64,000 nt of DNA from NCBI RefSeq assembly GCF_000454065.1, contig NZ_ATNE01000001.1, forward strand, positions 374,501 to 438,500, in the 5' to 3' direction. Of this stretch, positions 1-8,181 are shown piece by piece. This stretch comes from Brevibacillus thermoruber 423 (GTDB lineage Bacteria > Bacillota > Bacilli > Brevibacillales > Brevibacillaceae). Numbering within the stretch: the first letter of the stretch is position 1; each line of letters starts with the position of its first letter. The notes below the pieces were generated by a model that worked only from the letters and a program-made list of their open reading frames with translations, searched no databases and was not told where the DNA came from. Both the position numbers and the translations under genes were made by a program.

Positions 1-1195
1 CGGTGTGCAGGCTGCGCACGGCCCGCTCGGTGTGTTCCGCCGGGATGACGCAGGACACCTTGATGTCGGACGTGGAAACCATTTTGATCGTGATCTCCTG
101 CTCGGCCAGCACGCGGAACATCTCGGCGGCCACGCCCGGATTGTGTACCATGCCGGCTCCGACAATCGAGACCTTGGACAGGCCCTCTTCGTACTCCACT
201 TTTTCAAAGCCGAGCTGATCCCGGTGGGCGTTCAGCGTGTCGAGCGTCTTTTTCAGGTCGCTCCCCGCCACCGTGAAGGAAATGTTGGTCACGGCCGCGT
301 CGTACGAGCTTTGGATGATGATGTCCACGTTCACCTGGTGATCCGCCAGCGTGTTGAACAGACGGGACAGCGTGCCCACGCGTGCGGGCATTCCCACAAC
401 CGTCACCTTTGCGACGTCTTCGTCGTGGGCGACGCCGCTTACTACTCTTCCTGTTTCCATATGCGCAACCTCCTCTACGTACGTGCCTTCTTCTGTCGTA
501 AAGCTGGAGCGGACGACCAGCCGGACCTTGTGGGTCTTGGCCGCCTCCACCGAGCGCGGATGCAGCACGCCCGCCCCCAGGTTGGCCAGTTCCAGCATCT
601 CGTCATAGGAAATGCTGTCCAGCTTGCTCGCCGTCGGAACCACACGCGGGTCGGCGGTGTAGACGCCGGCCACGTCTGTGAAAATTTCGCATTTGTCCGC
701 GTTGAGGCTGGCTGCCAGCGCCACCGCAGACGTGTCCGAACCGCCGCGGCCCAGCGTGGTGATCTCGCCCGCTTCGCTGACTCCCTGGAATCCAGCCACG
801 ATGACGACCCGGCCGCGCGCCAGCTCCTTCCGAATCCGTTCCGTCTCGATATGGGTGATCCGCGCCTTGCCGTGGATCGATTCGGTCGTCACTCCCGCCT
901 GCCAGCCCGTCAGGGAAATGGCGTCATACCCTTTTTGGTGCAGCGCCATCGCCAAAAGCGCAATCGACACCTGCTCGCCTGTCGCCAGCAGCATGTCCAT
1001 CTCCCGCTCCGACGGGTAGGGGGAAATCTGTTTGGCCATGTCCACCAGCACGTCCGTGGACTTGCCCATCGCCGACACGACGACGACCATGTCGTGTCCC
1101 GCTTCCTTATATTGTATAATCCGGTCCGCTACTTTCATAATCCGTTCGATGGTACCTACGGAGGTGCCTCCGTATTTATGCACGATCAACCCCAT
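1..1195 (-). CDS. lysC: Aspartate kinase, 3' end cut by window edge
   Basis: Aspartokinase phosphorylates L-aspartate in the first step of lysine, threonine, methionine and diaminopimelate synthesis. The ATG at 1193-1195 gives MGLIVHKYGGTSVG, the N-terminal nucleotide-binding motif of the family, followed by VVVVSAMGKSTD and LLATGEQVS, also typical. About 398 codons are present. Bacillus aspartokinase II has about 408, so only the end of the C-terminal ACT region should be missing. A GGGAGAG ribosome binding site lies about 8 bases upstream of the ATG. The gene follows uvrC on the same strand but has its own promoter, lysine riboswitch and attenuator, so lysine-responsive control is expected. 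In B. subtilis LysC an internal start yields a separate beta subunit; that was not tested here. Confidence 0.95.
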   Translation of the reverse strand, partial: MGLIVHKYGGTSVGTIERIMKVADRIIQYKEAGHDMVVVVSAMGKSTDVLVDMAKQISPYPSEREMDMLLATGEQVSIALLAMALHQKGYDAISLTGWQAGVTTESIHGKARITHIETERIRKELARGRVVIVAGFQGVSEAGEITTLGRGGSDTSAVALAASLNADKCEIFTDVAGVYTADPRVVPTASKLDSISYDEMLELANLGAGVLHPRSVEAAKTHKVRLVVRSSFTTEEGTYVEEVAHMETGRVVSGVAHDEDVAKVTVVGMPARVGTLSRLFNTLADHQVNVDIIIQSSYDAAVTNISFTVAGSDLKKTLDTLNAHRDQLGFEKVEYEEGLSKVSIVGAGMVHNPGVAAEMFRVLAEQEITIKMVSTSDIKVSCVIPAEHTERAVRSLHT

Positions 1196-1303
1196 GCGGC
1201 TTCTCTCCCTTTTCCTATTCAACATGATTTCTCGTTTGATTCTTCTCTGTCAGGCCATCTTCGTTCCATTTTCTGTTGGAACATGCCGTTTTTCTCACTC
1301 TTG

Positions 1304-1340
1304 CAAAAAAGGCAGCGACGAGGATACACCTGTCACTGCC
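1304..1340 (-). terminator. Riboswitch-controlled attenuator terminator before lysC
   Basis: On the minus strand GGCAGTGAC (1332-1340) can pair with GTCGCTGCC (1311-1319), followed by a run of six T. It lies between the lysine aptamer and the lysC start, which is where a lysine-induced terminator is expected. A second nested inverted repeat (GTTGAG/CTCAAC with GGAACA/TGTTCC inside) lies between it and the aptamer, at about 1390-1427, and may be part of the switching structure. Confidence 0.85.
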
Positions 1341-1431
1341 TGCCAGTTCGACATACCGGTTCCTCCTTCCCTTGACCACGTGAACAGTTGAGCATGACGG
1401 AACACACCCTGTTCCATCCTCAACCGACATC

Positions 1432-1614
1432 GTGAGATAGCTCTCCATCCGGCAACGGGTGATTGCGCGGATGACAGTCCTGCGCTTGTTCAACGCAGGC
1501 CCAGCACGGAGGAAGCGGGCCTTTCTCCGTACTTCGGCGAATTCCCCTTTCCCGTACCCGTCACAGATGCCCGATCTCAGGGAGGTACTCATGGTTTTCG
1601 CGCCTCTACCTCAC
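1432..1614 (-). promoter_or_regulatory. Lysine riboswitch (L box) aptamer
   Basis: The minus strand carries the recognisable L-box landmarks in order: a P1 strand GTGAGGTAG, then AGGCGCG, a CATGAGTA segment, GCCGAAG, GGGCCTG, ACTGTCATCCG, and finally GGATGGAGAGCTATCTCAC, whose end closes P1 by pairing with the first strand. The span of about 183 nt matches the class. It lies in the leader of aspartate kinase, the classical target, and is followed by an intrinsic terminator. Confidence 0.93.
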
Positions 1615-1654
1615 TCCAAACGGGAAGTGAGGCTTGTTATGCTGTTTGTATGGG

Positions 1655-1683
1655 ATTATACCATGAAGCCGCCTCGGGTTCAA
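1655..1683 (-). promoter_or_regulatory. SigA-type promoter of lysC leader
   Basis: Minus strand: -35 TTGAAC (1678-1683), 17-bp spacer, -10 TATAAT (1655-1660). It lies just beyond the uvrC stop codon and about 40 bp upstream of the riboswitch aptamer. Confidence 0.8.
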
Positions 1684-1697
1684 CGACCTTTTTGGCG

Positions 1698-3479
1698 TTA
1701 CGTTTCCATCTGTCGAAGATGGCGGATAATCTCGCGGGCCAGCTTGTCGCCGATACCGATCTGCCGGAAGTCCTCCACCGTCGCTTCGCGCATCTTTTTC
1801 AGCGAGCCGAAATGCTGGAACAACAGCTTGCGCCGCTTTTCGCCGACACCGGGAATCTCGTCCAGCCGGGACGAGAGCATCGTCTTGCTGCGCGCCTGCC
1901 GGTGAAACGTGATGGCAAAGCGGTGCACCTCGTCCTGGATCCGCTGCAGCAGGTAAAACTCGTAGCTGTCCCGGCGAAGCTCCACCGGTTCCGGCGGATC
2001 GCCGTAGAGCAGTTGGGCCGTCCGGTGCTTTTCGTCCTTGGCCAGGCCGCAGACGGGGATGTAGAGCCCCAGCTCGTTTTCCAGCACGTCCATCGCCGCG
2101 CTGATCTGCCCTTTGCCGCCGTCGATGACGATCAGGTCGGGCAGCGGCTGGTTTTCCTTCAGCAGGCGGGTGTAGCGGCGGCGGATCACTTCCCGCATCG
2201 CCCCGTAGTCGTCCGGCCCCTCAACGCTTTTGATCTTGAATTTGCGGTACTCTTTCTTGTCCGGCCGGCCGTCGGTAAAGACGACCATCGCGGACACCGG
2301 CTCCGTGCCCTGAATGTTGGAGTTGTCAAACGCCTCGATGCGGTGCGGCGTGCCAATTCCGAGCACGTGCCCCAGATTGTGCACCGCCTGGATCGTCCGC
2401 GCATCGTCCTTGGACATCAGCGCAAACTTTTCCTGCAGGGCTATCCGCGCGTTTTCGGAGGCCATCTGCACCAGTTCCCGCTTTTTGCCTCGCTTGGGCG
2501 CGTACACCTTGACGCCCAGCCACTCCGCCAACAGCTCCGGCTCGCTCTGCTCCGGCAGCAAAATTTCCTTGGGCAGCGCGTTTTGCTTGTCGTAGTAAAA
2601 CTGGGTGACGTAGGACATAAAGTCCTCCGCCTCGTCACCGTAGTACGGAAACGACGTCGTCTCCCGCTCGATCATCTTCCCCTGCCGCATGTAGAAGATC
2701 TGGACGCACATCCAGCCCTTGTCGACGGCAAAGCCGATGATGTCCCGGTCCACCGTGTCGGTAAAGGTCACCTTCTGCTTCTCCATCACGGCTTCGATGC
2801 TGCGGATCTGGTCGCGAAGCTCCTTGGCCCGCTCAAACTCCATGTTTTCCGCCGCCTGCAGCATCTTTTCCGTCAGCTCCCGCTTCACCTCCTCGTGGCC
2901 GCCGTCGAGAAAACGGCAGATCTCTTCCACCAGCCGCTGGTTCTCTTCCGCGGGCACCTCATGGACGCAGGGAGCCAGGCACTGCCCCAGATGGTAGTAC
3001 AGACAGACCTGCTTCGGCAGCGTTTTGCACTTGCGCAGCGGGTAGAGGCGATCCAGCAGCTTCTTTACCTCGGATGCCGCCCCCGCGTTGGCGTAGGGAC
3101 CAAAATAACGCGCCTTGTCCTTGACCACCTTGCGGGTGATCTCCAGGCGCGGATGTTTTTCGTTGGTGATCTTGATGTACGGATAGGTTTTGTCGTCCTT
3201 CAGCATCACGTTGTAGCGCGGATTGTGCTGCTTGATCAGGTTGCACTCCAAAATCAGCGCTTCGATCGCCGAGGAGACGACGATGTATTCAAAGTCGGCA
3301 ATTTCGCTGACCAACAACTGCGTCTTGCCGTCGTGACTGCCCGTAAAGTAGGAACGGACGCGGTTCTTCAGCACCTTGGCCTTGCCCACGTAGATGATGT
3401 CTCCGTCCTTGTTTTTCATCAGGTAGCAGCCCGGCTTCTCCGGCAGGACGGCCAGCTTGTCTTTCAAGGAGCTGTTCAC
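1698..3479 (-). CDS. uvrC: Excinuclease ABC subunit C
   Basis: UvrC makes the dual incisions in nucleotide excision repair together with UvrA and UvrB. The 593-residue product has the usual family length. The N-terminal GIY-YIG nuclease is visible (GCY at 17-19, IYVGKAK at 29-35, Arg40). A UVR-type UvrB-binding helix lies near residues 200-235 ([20 protein letters not shown] type), the RNase H-like endonuclease region contains [18 protein letters not shown] and [11 protein letters not shown], and a C-terminal double helix-hairpin-helix is present ([21 protein letters not shown]). The start is GTG at 3477-3479 behind an AAGGAGG site. The gene lies between trxA and lysC, as in B. subtilis. Confidence 0.97.
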   Translation of the reverse strand: MNSSLKDKLAVLPEKPGCYLMKNKDGDIIYVGKAKVLKNRVRSYFTGSHDGKTQLLVSEIADFEYIVVSSAIEALILECNLIKQHNPRYNVMLKDDKTYPYIKITNEKHPRLEITRKVVKDKARYFGPYANAGAASEVKKLLDRLYPLRKCKTLPKQVCLYYHLGQCLAPCVHEVPAEENQRLVEEICRFLDGGHEEVKRELTEKMLQAAENMEFERAKELRDQIRSIEAVMEKQKVTFTDTVDRDIIGFAVDKGWMCVQIFYMRQGKMIERETTSFPYYGDEAEDFMSYVTQFYYDKQNALPKEILLPEQSEPELLAEWLGVKVYAPKRGKKRELVQMASENARIALQEKFALMSKDDARTIQAVHNLGHVLGIGTPHRIEAFDNSNIQGTEPVSAMVVFTDGRPDKKEYRKFKIKSVEGPDDYGAMREVIRRRYTRLLKENQPLPDLIVIDGGKGQISAAMDVLENELGLYIPVCGLAKDEKHRTAQLLYGDPPEPVELRRDSYEFYLLQRIQDEVHRFAITFHRQARSKTMLSSRLDEIPGVGEKRRKLLFQHFGSLKKMREATVEDFRQIGIGDKLAREIIRHLRQMET

Positions 3480-3598
3480 GGCTGCCCCCTCCTTTCTTCA
3501 TGTCCGGCCCATCGGCCCTTCCCGCACGGGCGGGAATGTACGTTCCGTCCCCATGTTACCACGTTTTTCGGCGAAACACGACTGTTTCTCGCTGGCAC

Positions 3599-3632
3599 AA
3601 AAAAATCAGCATCCGCGCAGTGCGAATGCTGA
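3599..3632 (-). terminator. Intrinsic terminator after trxA
   Basis: Minus strand stem TCAGCAT/ATGCTGA (3626-3632 with 3606-3612), inner GC-rich loop, then seven T. It separates trxA from uvrC. Confidence 0.85.
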
Positions 3633-3683
3633 TGACGGACCCTGCCCGGCTTAAGCGGCCAGGCAGGTGTTGATCCGTTTTCC

Positions 3684-4001
3684 TTACAGGTGTTTGCCCA
3701 GCGTGCCCATCAGCGCTTCCTTCGGTTGGAAGCCGATTACCTTGTCGACCGGCTGACCGTCTTTAAACACGATCAGCGTCGGGATGGACATCACGCCGAA
3801 GCGGCCGGCGGATTCCGGATTCTCGTCCACGTTTACTTTAACGATTTTCAGCTTGGTCCCCACTTCGCTGTCGATCTGCTCCAGCACCGGCGAGATCATT
3901 TTGCAGGGGCCGCACCACGGAGCCCAGAAGTCAACCAGGACAGTGCCGCCTTGCTCCACTTCCTGGGAAAAGGTTTGATCGGTTGCATGTACAATTGCCA
4001 T
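3684..4001 (-). CDS. trxA: Thioredoxin
   Basis: Small cytosolic disulfide reductase that keeps protein thiols reduced and supplies electrons to enzymes such as ribonucleotide reductase. The 105-residue product shows the active site WCGPC (Cys30 and Cys33) within VLVDFWAPWCGPCK, and the cis-proline loop SIPTLIVF. The ATG at 3999-4001 is chosen over an upstream in-frame ATG because a near-perfect AGAAGGAGGT site lies 9 bases before it and the protein then begins at the normal point. It is a monocistronic unit by appearance, with a possible promoter upstream and a clear terminator downstream. The position between the etf genes and uvrC matches B. subtilis. Confidence 0.97.
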   Translation of the reverse strand: MAIVHATDQTFSQEVEQGGTVLVDFWAPWCGPCKMISPVLEQIDSEVGTKLKIVKVNVDENPESAGRFGVMSIPTLIVFKDGQPVDKVIGFQPKEALMGTLGKHL

Positions 4002-4053
4002 GGTATCGTTACCTCCTTCTATTCGGTACGCCAAAAGGTTCCATACGCCCTAC

Positions 4054-4082
4054 AGTATATCATTCTCCACCGGAAATGACTA
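4054..4082 (-). promoter_or_regulatory. Possible trxA promoter
   Basis: Minus strand -10 TATACT (4054-4059) and a weak -35 TAGTCA (4077-4082) with a 17-bp spacer, about 35 bp upstream of the trxA ribosome binding site. The -35 match is poor. Confidence 0.45.
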
Positions 4083-4138
4083 CGGCGGACGACACTTTGC
4101 CGCGCTTTCCACGTTAGTCTGTCCGGAATCGCCGCACT

Positions 4139-4447
4139 CTATTGCCCCATGTGCTTCAGCCGGTTGATCTCCCGTTCGTGGTCGCACACTTTGCGGTGCA
4201 TCAGGTCAAAATCGGATTCCAGCAGTTGATGATGCCGTTCCAGGCGGTCAAAGCGGCGGTTGGTTTCGTCGCGAAACGCGTACATGTCGTCGCGAAACAC
4301 ATACATCTCCTCGCGAAACGTGTACATCTCCTCGCGAAACGCGTACATTTCACGTTTGAACTCGCGCAGCTCCTCGACCGATTCCTTGACGATGCGGTTG
4401 TTTTCCGCCACCATGTGGATCAACTGCCGCAGCAGTTCCTCACTCAT
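4139..4447 (-). CDS. Heptad-repeat coiled-coil protein, unknown function
   Basis: A 102-residue hydrophilic protein I cannot assign to a family. Its centre holds four tandem seven-residue units of the form EMYxFRE/D, followed by a degenerate one (ETNRRFD). The flanks (SVEELREFKRE and LERHHQLLESDFDLMHRKVCDHEREINRL) also look like heptad coiled coil, so the whole molecule is probably one extended helical rod or multimer. There is no signal peptide or membrane segment. The ATG at 4445-4447 is used, with a GGGAG site 10 bases upstream; a GTG at 4454-4456 is an alternative but leaves almost no spacing. It stands alone between trxA and etfA, and a TATAAT lies at 4474-4479 on its strand. Confidence 0.7.
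   Translation of the reverse strand: MSEELLRQLIHMVAENNRIVKESVEELREFKREMYAFREEMYTFREEMYVFRDDMYAFRDETNRRFDRLERHHQLLESDFDLMHRKVCDHEREINRLKHMGQ
4270..4353 (-). repeat. Four 21-bp tandem repeats inside the coiled-coil gene
   Basis: Units at 4270-4290, 4291-4311, 4312-4332 and 4333-4353 all begin CGCGAAAC on the plus strand and share a TACAT core. Each encodes one heptad. The 21-bp period keeps reading frame and coiled-coil register, so copy number could change without disrupting the protein. Confidence 0.9.
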
Positions 4448-4514
4448 TCCGACCACGCTCCCTTTTCCTTGTTATTATAGCGGACAGGACAAGCGTACGA
4501 CAGCGGGGGCGGAC

Positions 4515-4560
4515 AAAAAAACGGTGCGCAGCCATACCGCGACCGCCGCTTGGCGCACCG
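4515..4560 (-). terminator. Second terminator downstream of etfA
   Basis: Minus strand stem CGGTGCGC (4553-4560) with GCGCACCG (4522-4529), then seven T. It follows another terminator at 4574-4600, giving a tandem pair at the end of the fad/etf block. Confidence 0.8.
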
Positions 4561-4573
4561 CTCCCGGGACAGC

Positions 4574-4600
4574 AAAAACGGCGCCCCGTACAGGGCGCCG
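4574..4600 (-). terminator. First terminator downstream of etfA
   Basis: Minus strand stem CGGCGCCC/GGGCGCCG (4593-4600 with 4579-4586), followed by five T, immediately after the etfA stop codon. Confidence 0.85.
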
Positions 4601-4616
4601 CAGCCGTGCCGCTCGA

Positions 4617-5576
4617 TTACACGAGCACTTTTTTGAATTCGGCCGTGAGCAGCGGAACCACCTCAAACAAATCGCCGACAATGCCGTAGTCCGCCACCTG
4701 GAAGATGGGAGCTTCCGGGTCCTTGTTGATGGCGACGATCACTTTGGAGTTGGACATGCCTGCCAGGTGCTGGATCGCCCCGGAGATGCCGCACGCGATG
4801 TACAGGTCGGGTGTGACCACCTTCCCTGTCTGGCCGATCTGCATGGAGTAGTCGCAGTAGTCGGCATCGCACGCGCCGCGGGACGCGCCCACAGCCGCAC
4901 CGAGTACATCCGCCAGTTCGTAGAGCGGTTTGAAGCCGTCCGCGCTCTTCACGCCGCGTCCGCCGGAGACGATGATCTTGGCCTCGGAGAGATCCACTTT
5001 GCCGCTCGTTTTGCGGACCACTTCCTTGACGATGGAGCGCAGATCCTTGATCTCCACGTCAAACGGCACCACCGTGGCCGTTTTGCCGGTGTCGGGCGCA
5101 GCGGCGGGGATGTTGTTGGGCCGGATCGTGATCATGATCGCGCCGTCGGTGAACGTCCGTTTTTGGAACGCCTTGCCCGCGTAGATCGGCCGGGTAAAGA
5201 CCGGACCGGCCTCCAGACCCGTCACGTCGGAGATCAGGCCGTACCCGAGACGGGCGGCCACACGCGGCGCCACATCGCGGCCGATCGCCGTGTGACCCAG
5301 CACCACCGCATCGGGAGAGACGAAGTCGATCAACTGTTTCAGCGCTTGGGCGTACGCGTCCGGCGTATACTGCGCCAGCGCGGCATGATCCGCTACGTAG
5401 ACCGTACCGGCGCCGTGATGTCCCAGGACTGCCGCATGCGCGCCGCTGTCCGGTCCGAACAGGGCGGCCACCACTTCGCCGCCTTCCGCCAACACGTGCG
5501 CGGCGGCCAGCGCTTCCAGGGACACGTTGCGCAGTTGACCGTCGCGCGTTTCTGCCAATACCAGTACCTTTTTCAT
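4617..5576 (-). CDS. etfA: Electron transfer flavoprotein, alpha subunit
   Basis: EtfA/EtfB form the FAD-binding heterodimer that accepts electrons from acyl-CoA dehydrogenases. The 319-residue product has the family length. Its C-terminal half holds the FAD-binding region: SGGRGVKS, then [19 protein letters not shown], then IQHLAGM, then [21 protein letters not shown]. The ATG at 5574-5576 has a GGGAGAGGA site. The gap to etfB is 20 bp, so the two are expected to be cotranslated. Two strong terminators follow, marking the end of the fatty-acid operon. The companion acyl-CoA dehydrogenase gene is not in this window. Confidence 0.96.
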   Translation of the reverse strand: MKKVLVLAETRDGQLRNVSLEALAAAHVLAEGGEVVAALFGPDSGAHAAVLGHHGAGTVYVADHAALAQYTPDAYAQALKQLIDFVSPDAVVLGHTAIGRDVAPRVAARLGYGLISDVTGLEAGPVFTRPIYAGKAFQKRTFTDGAIMITIRPNNIPAAAPDTGKTATVVPFDVEIKDLRSIVKEVVRKTSGKVDLSEAKIIVSGGRGVKSADGFKPLYELADVLGAAVGASRGACDADYCDYSMQIGQTGKVVTPDLYIACGISGAIQHLAGMSNSKVIVAINKDPEAPIFQVADYGIVGDLFEVVPLLTAEFKKVLV

Positions 5577-5596
5577 CAGGATCCTCTCCCTCTCGC

Positions 5597-6364
5597 TTAG
5601 ATCACTTTTGCTTCGTTACGCAACAATTGGACCAATTCGGACACTTGCGCCGCCAAGTCGCCGGAGAGAATGCGGCCCGCCTGCTTCTTCGGAGGCAGGG
5701 ACTGGTCGACGATGACGGTCTTCGCCTGCACGTCCTGGGCGGACAGGCCGAGATCGTCCGCGGAGAGGCGATCCAACGGTTTTTTCTTGGCTTTCATGAT
5801 CCCCGGGAGGGACGGGTAACGCGGTTCGTTCAGCCCCTGCTGGGCGGTGATCAGCACCGGCAGGCTGGTTTCCACCACTTCCAGATCCCCTTCGACGTCG
5901 CGTTCCACGCGCACCTGGGTGCCGTTGATCTCCAGTTTGACGGCGGTGGAGACGTGGTTGATGCCCAACTCTTCGGCCAGACGGGGACCGCCTTGTCCAG
6001 CGCCGGAGTCGACTGCCATCTGTCCGCCGAGGATGATGTCGTATCCCACTTTGCGGGCGACGGCAGCCAGCACCTTGGCCGTCGTGTACTCGTCTCCGAA
6101 CAGGGATTCGTCGTTCACCAGAACCGCCTTGTCCGCTCCCATCGCCAGCGCGGTGCGGAGCGCGTTTTCCGCCCGGTCCGGACCGATGGAGACGACGGTC
6201 ACTTCGCCGCCGTGCTCCTCCTTCAGCTTGATCGCCTCTTCCACCGCGTACTCGTCGTACGGGTTGATGATGAATTCCACGCCGTCTTCCGAGATTTTGC
6301 CATCCTGGATGACGATTTTTTCTTCCGTGTCAAACGTCTGCTTCATGACAACCAAAATGTTCAT
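5597..6364 (-). CDS. etfB: Electron transfer flavoprotein, beta subunit
   Basis: Partner of EtfA in passing electrons from acyl-CoA dehydrogenase FAD towards the quinone pool. The 255-residue product begins MNILVVMKQTFDTEEKI and carries the AMP-binding segment GGQMAVDSGAGQGGPRLAEELG and the conserved loop RYPSLPGIMKAKKKP that contacts client dehydrogenases. The start ATG at 6362-6364 sits behind AGAAGGAGGG. It lies 39 bp after the fadB stop and 20 bp before etfA, in the conserved order fadB-etfB-etfA. Confidence 0.96.
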   Translation of the reverse strand: MNILVVMKQTFDTEEKIVIQDGKISEDGVEFIINPYDEYAVEEAIKLKEEHGGEVTVVSIGPDRAENALRTALAMGADKAVLVNDESLFGDEYTTAKVLAAVARKVGYDIILGGQMAVDSGAGQGGPRLAEELGINHVSTAVKLEINGTQVRVERDVEGDLEVVETSLPVLITAQQGLNEPRYPSLPGIMKAKKKPLDRLSADDLGLSAQDVQAKTVIVDQSLPPKKQAGRILSGDLAAQVSELVQLLRNEAKVI

Positions 6365-6403
6365 GGGATTCCCTCCTTCTAGGTGGCGCGATTCCGATAC
6401 CGG

Positions 6404-7177
6404 CTAGCGGTCGGCAAACTGCGGCCTGCGCTTTTCCAGAAACGCGGCGACGCCTTCCTTGACGTCCTCCGAAGCGAACGCTTCGCCGAACAGTTCGGCT
6501 TCGCGCTGCATGCCTTCCGCCTTGCCGAGCACCGTCCCGGCGTGCACCGCCTCCAGTGCCAGCCGCAGGGCGACGGCGCTTTTTTGGGCGATGGCGCCGG
6601 CCAGCTTTTTCGCTTCGTCCAGGAGCTGGTCCAGCGGATGGACCGCTTCCACCAGCCCGATGCGCAGCGCCTCTTCGCCGCCGATCATTTCGGAGGTGAG
6701 GATCATCTGCGTCGCCTTGCCCCGGCCCACCAGGCGCGGCAGCCGCTGCGTGCCCCCGTATCCGGGGATGATGCCCAGGTTGAGCTCGGGCAATCCCAGC
6801 TTGGCTTCGGGCGCCGCCAGCCGAATGTGGCAGGCCATCGCCAGTTCCAGACCGCCGCCCAGGCACGCCCCGTTGATCGCCGCAATGATCGGTTTCGGGA
6901 AGGTTTCCAGACGCTCAAACAATTGCTGACCGGCTTTCGCCAGCGCTTCCGCATCCGCGGACATCAGCTGGGTAAACTCCTTGATATCCGCCCCGGCGAT
7001 GAAAAAACGGCCTTCGCCGGTCAAGACGATCGCCTTTACCTGGCCGTCCCGTTCCAGATCGTCCAGAAGCGCTGCCAGCTCCGTCAGCGCCGCCTGGCTC
7101 AGCGCGTTGGCCGGCGGACGGTTGATGGTGACGACGGCGACGCGGTCTTCCTTTTGCACATGCCAATACGAATACAT
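6404..7177 (-). CDS. fadB: Enoyl-CoA hydratase
   Basis: Hydrates trans-2-enoyl-CoA to 3-hydroxyacyl-CoA in beta-oxidation. The 257-residue crotonase-fold protein shows the oxyanion-hole segment FIAGADIKEF, the motif ACLGGGLELAMACHIRLA with the first catalytic glutamate, and LGLPELNLGIIPGYGGTQRL with the second. Both glutamates are retained, which supports hydratase rather than another crotonase activity. The start ATG at 7175-7177 follows a purine-rich AGGGGGGAGAGGG site. A degenerate FadR box lies about 45 bp upstream, so control by the neighbouring FadR repressor is expected. The symbol follows the syntenic B. subtilis gene. Confidence 0.93.
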   Translation of the reverse strand: MYSYWHVQKEDRVAVVTINRPPANALSQAALTELAALLDDLERDGQVKAIVLTGEGRFFIAGADIKEFTQLMSADAEALAKAGQQLFERLETFPKPIIAAINGACLGGGLELAMACHIRLAAPEAKLGLPELNLGIIPGYGGTQRLPRLVGRGKATQMILTSEMIGGEEALRIGLVEAVHPLDQLLDEAKKLAGAIAQKSAVALRLALEAVHAGTVLGKAEGMQREAELFGEAFASEDVKEGVAAFLEKRRPQFADR

Positions 7178-7221
7178 CCCTCTCCCCCCTGCTTACGTCG
7201 AGTCATGAAGCATCCGTCATC

Positions 7222-7239
7222 TGAACGAACGCTCAGTCT
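7222..7239. promoter_or_regulatory. Degenerate FadR box upstream of fadB
   Basis: TGAACGAACGCTCAGTCT matches about 13 of 18 positions of the Bacillus FadR consensus TGAATGAMTANTCATTCA. It is located in the fadR-fadB gap, where a FadR operator occurs in related genomes. Confidence 0.6.
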
Positions 7240-7291
7240 TTACGTTTTTATTGTAACAAACGGAATCTTGCAAAAAAAGCGTTTTCTTTTG

Positions 7292-7879
7292 TCATTTTCC
7301 CTTCATACCGTACAGGAAGAGGTTATGAATGGGGTCAACATGGGAGACAAGATCGTACTTGCATTGTTTCATGACCCAGGACGTCGTCACTTCGTCCAGC
7401 GTGCCAAAAATCATTTTCCGCGCCACGCGGACATCGATGTCCGGGCGGAACACGCCTTTCTCCATGCCTTCGCGGATCACGTCGTCAATCAGGTTGAAGT
7501 ACTGCTTCATCACGGCGCCGATGCCCTCGCTGATTTCCGGATTGGACTGGCGCAGCTCGATCTGCGTCACTTTTGCCAGTTCCGGGTCTTGGGCCAACTG
7601 GCTCAAATGGGTGTGGACCAGGACGTACAGTTTTTGCTCGACCGACTCCGCTTCGGCGATGCGTCCCCGGCAGGTTTCGATAAAGGTTCCCATCTTTTCG
7701 TTGAACAGGGAAATGAGAATGTCATCCTTGTTCTCAAAGTAGAGGTAGATGGTGCCGTCCGCTACCTTCGCCTCTTTCGCAATTTTGGAAACCTGGGCGC
7801 TGTGATAGCCCTGACGAGCGATGACGCGAACAGCCGCATCAATGATGGCTTGATATTTCTCCCCCGTTTTTTTCGCCAT
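7292..7879 (-). CDS. fadR: Fatty-acid degradation repressor, TetR family
   Basis: TetR-type repressor of beta-oxidation genes that is released by long-chain acyl-CoA (known for B. subtilis FadR/YsiA). The 195-residue protein begins MAKKTGEKYQAIIDAAVRVIARQGYHSAQVSKIAKEAKVADGTIYLYFENK when read from ATG 7877-7879; this HTH is very close to the Bacillus FadR sequence. An in-frame upstream extension is rejected because TGGAGGT precedes this ATG and the extension would cross the operator. The gene has its own SigA promoter with a palindromic FadR box just downstream of the -10, which implies autoregulation. It sits between fadD and fadB. Confidence 0.94.
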   Translation of the reverse strand: MAKKTGEKYQAIIDAAVRVIARQGYHSAQVSKIAKEAKVADGTIYLYFENKDDILISLFNEKMGTFIETCRGRIAEAESVEQKLYVLVHTHLSQLAQDPELAKVTQIELRQSNPEISEGIGAVMKQYFNLIDDVIREGMEKGVFRPDIDVRVARKMIFGTLDEVTTSWVMKQCKYDLVSHVDPIHNLFLYGMKGK

Positions 7880-7915
7880 ACGTACCTCCACGTTTGCTTC
7901 GACTAGATGTTGAAA

Positions 7916-7933
7916 TGAATGATCGTTCATTCA
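7916..7933. promoter_or_regulatory. FadR operator in the fadR promoter region
   Basis: Perfect 18-bp palindrome TGAATGATCGTTCATTCA, an excellent match to the Bacillus FadR consensus, located just downstream of the fadR -10 element. Confidence 0.85.
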
Positions 7934-7940
7934 TGTGTAA

Positions 7941-7969
7941 AGTGTAATACAGGTTCCAGCCTCTGTCAA
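7941..7969 (-). promoter_or_regulatory. SigA promoter of fadR
   Basis: Minus strand: -35 TTGACA (7964-7969), 17-bp spacer, -10 TACACT (7941-7946). It drives fadR and possibly fadB-etfB-etfA. Together with the box at 7916-7933 and the fadD terminator at 8072-8100 it fills the 302-bp gap between fadD and fadR. Confidence 0.85.
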
Positions 7970-8071
7970 TCCCTCGTCCGCCCGGGCCAAAAGCGAACGG
8001 CAGGTGGTCTGCCCGGAGAAGTCCCCCACGAAAAAGCCGGTCCGATCGAAGGCGTACGCCCGTCCGACAAG

Positions 8072-8100
8072 AAAAAGGCCGCTCCCGATCAGGAGGGCGG
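8072..8100 (-). terminator. Probable terminator after fadD
   Basis: Minus strand GC-rich stem (CCGCC CTCC with GGAG CGG, two-base bulge, small loop) ending in five T. It separates fadD from the fadR promoter. Confidence 0.6.
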
Positions 8101-8181
8101 TTCGGGACAGCATTCACGGTCGACGGGATGGTCCCGACGCGGCAGTTGCCGCCTGTTTTTCCTCGCGTTTCCGGATGGCCT

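Noticed and set aside
1215-1592. 125-codon minus-strand ORF in the lysC leader
   Set aside because: It lies across the lysine riboswitch and its terminator, and the sequence conservation there is explained by RNA structure.
1650-3632. Long plus-strand ORF (660 codons) across uvrC
   Set aside because: It is antisense to a clear UvrC gene; its composition (Arg, His, Leu, Val rich) is that of a GC-rich shadow frame and it has no ribosome binding site.
7931-8117. Short ORFs upstream of fadR
   Set aside because: They overlap the fadR promoter, the FadR box and the fadD terminator and lack coding character.
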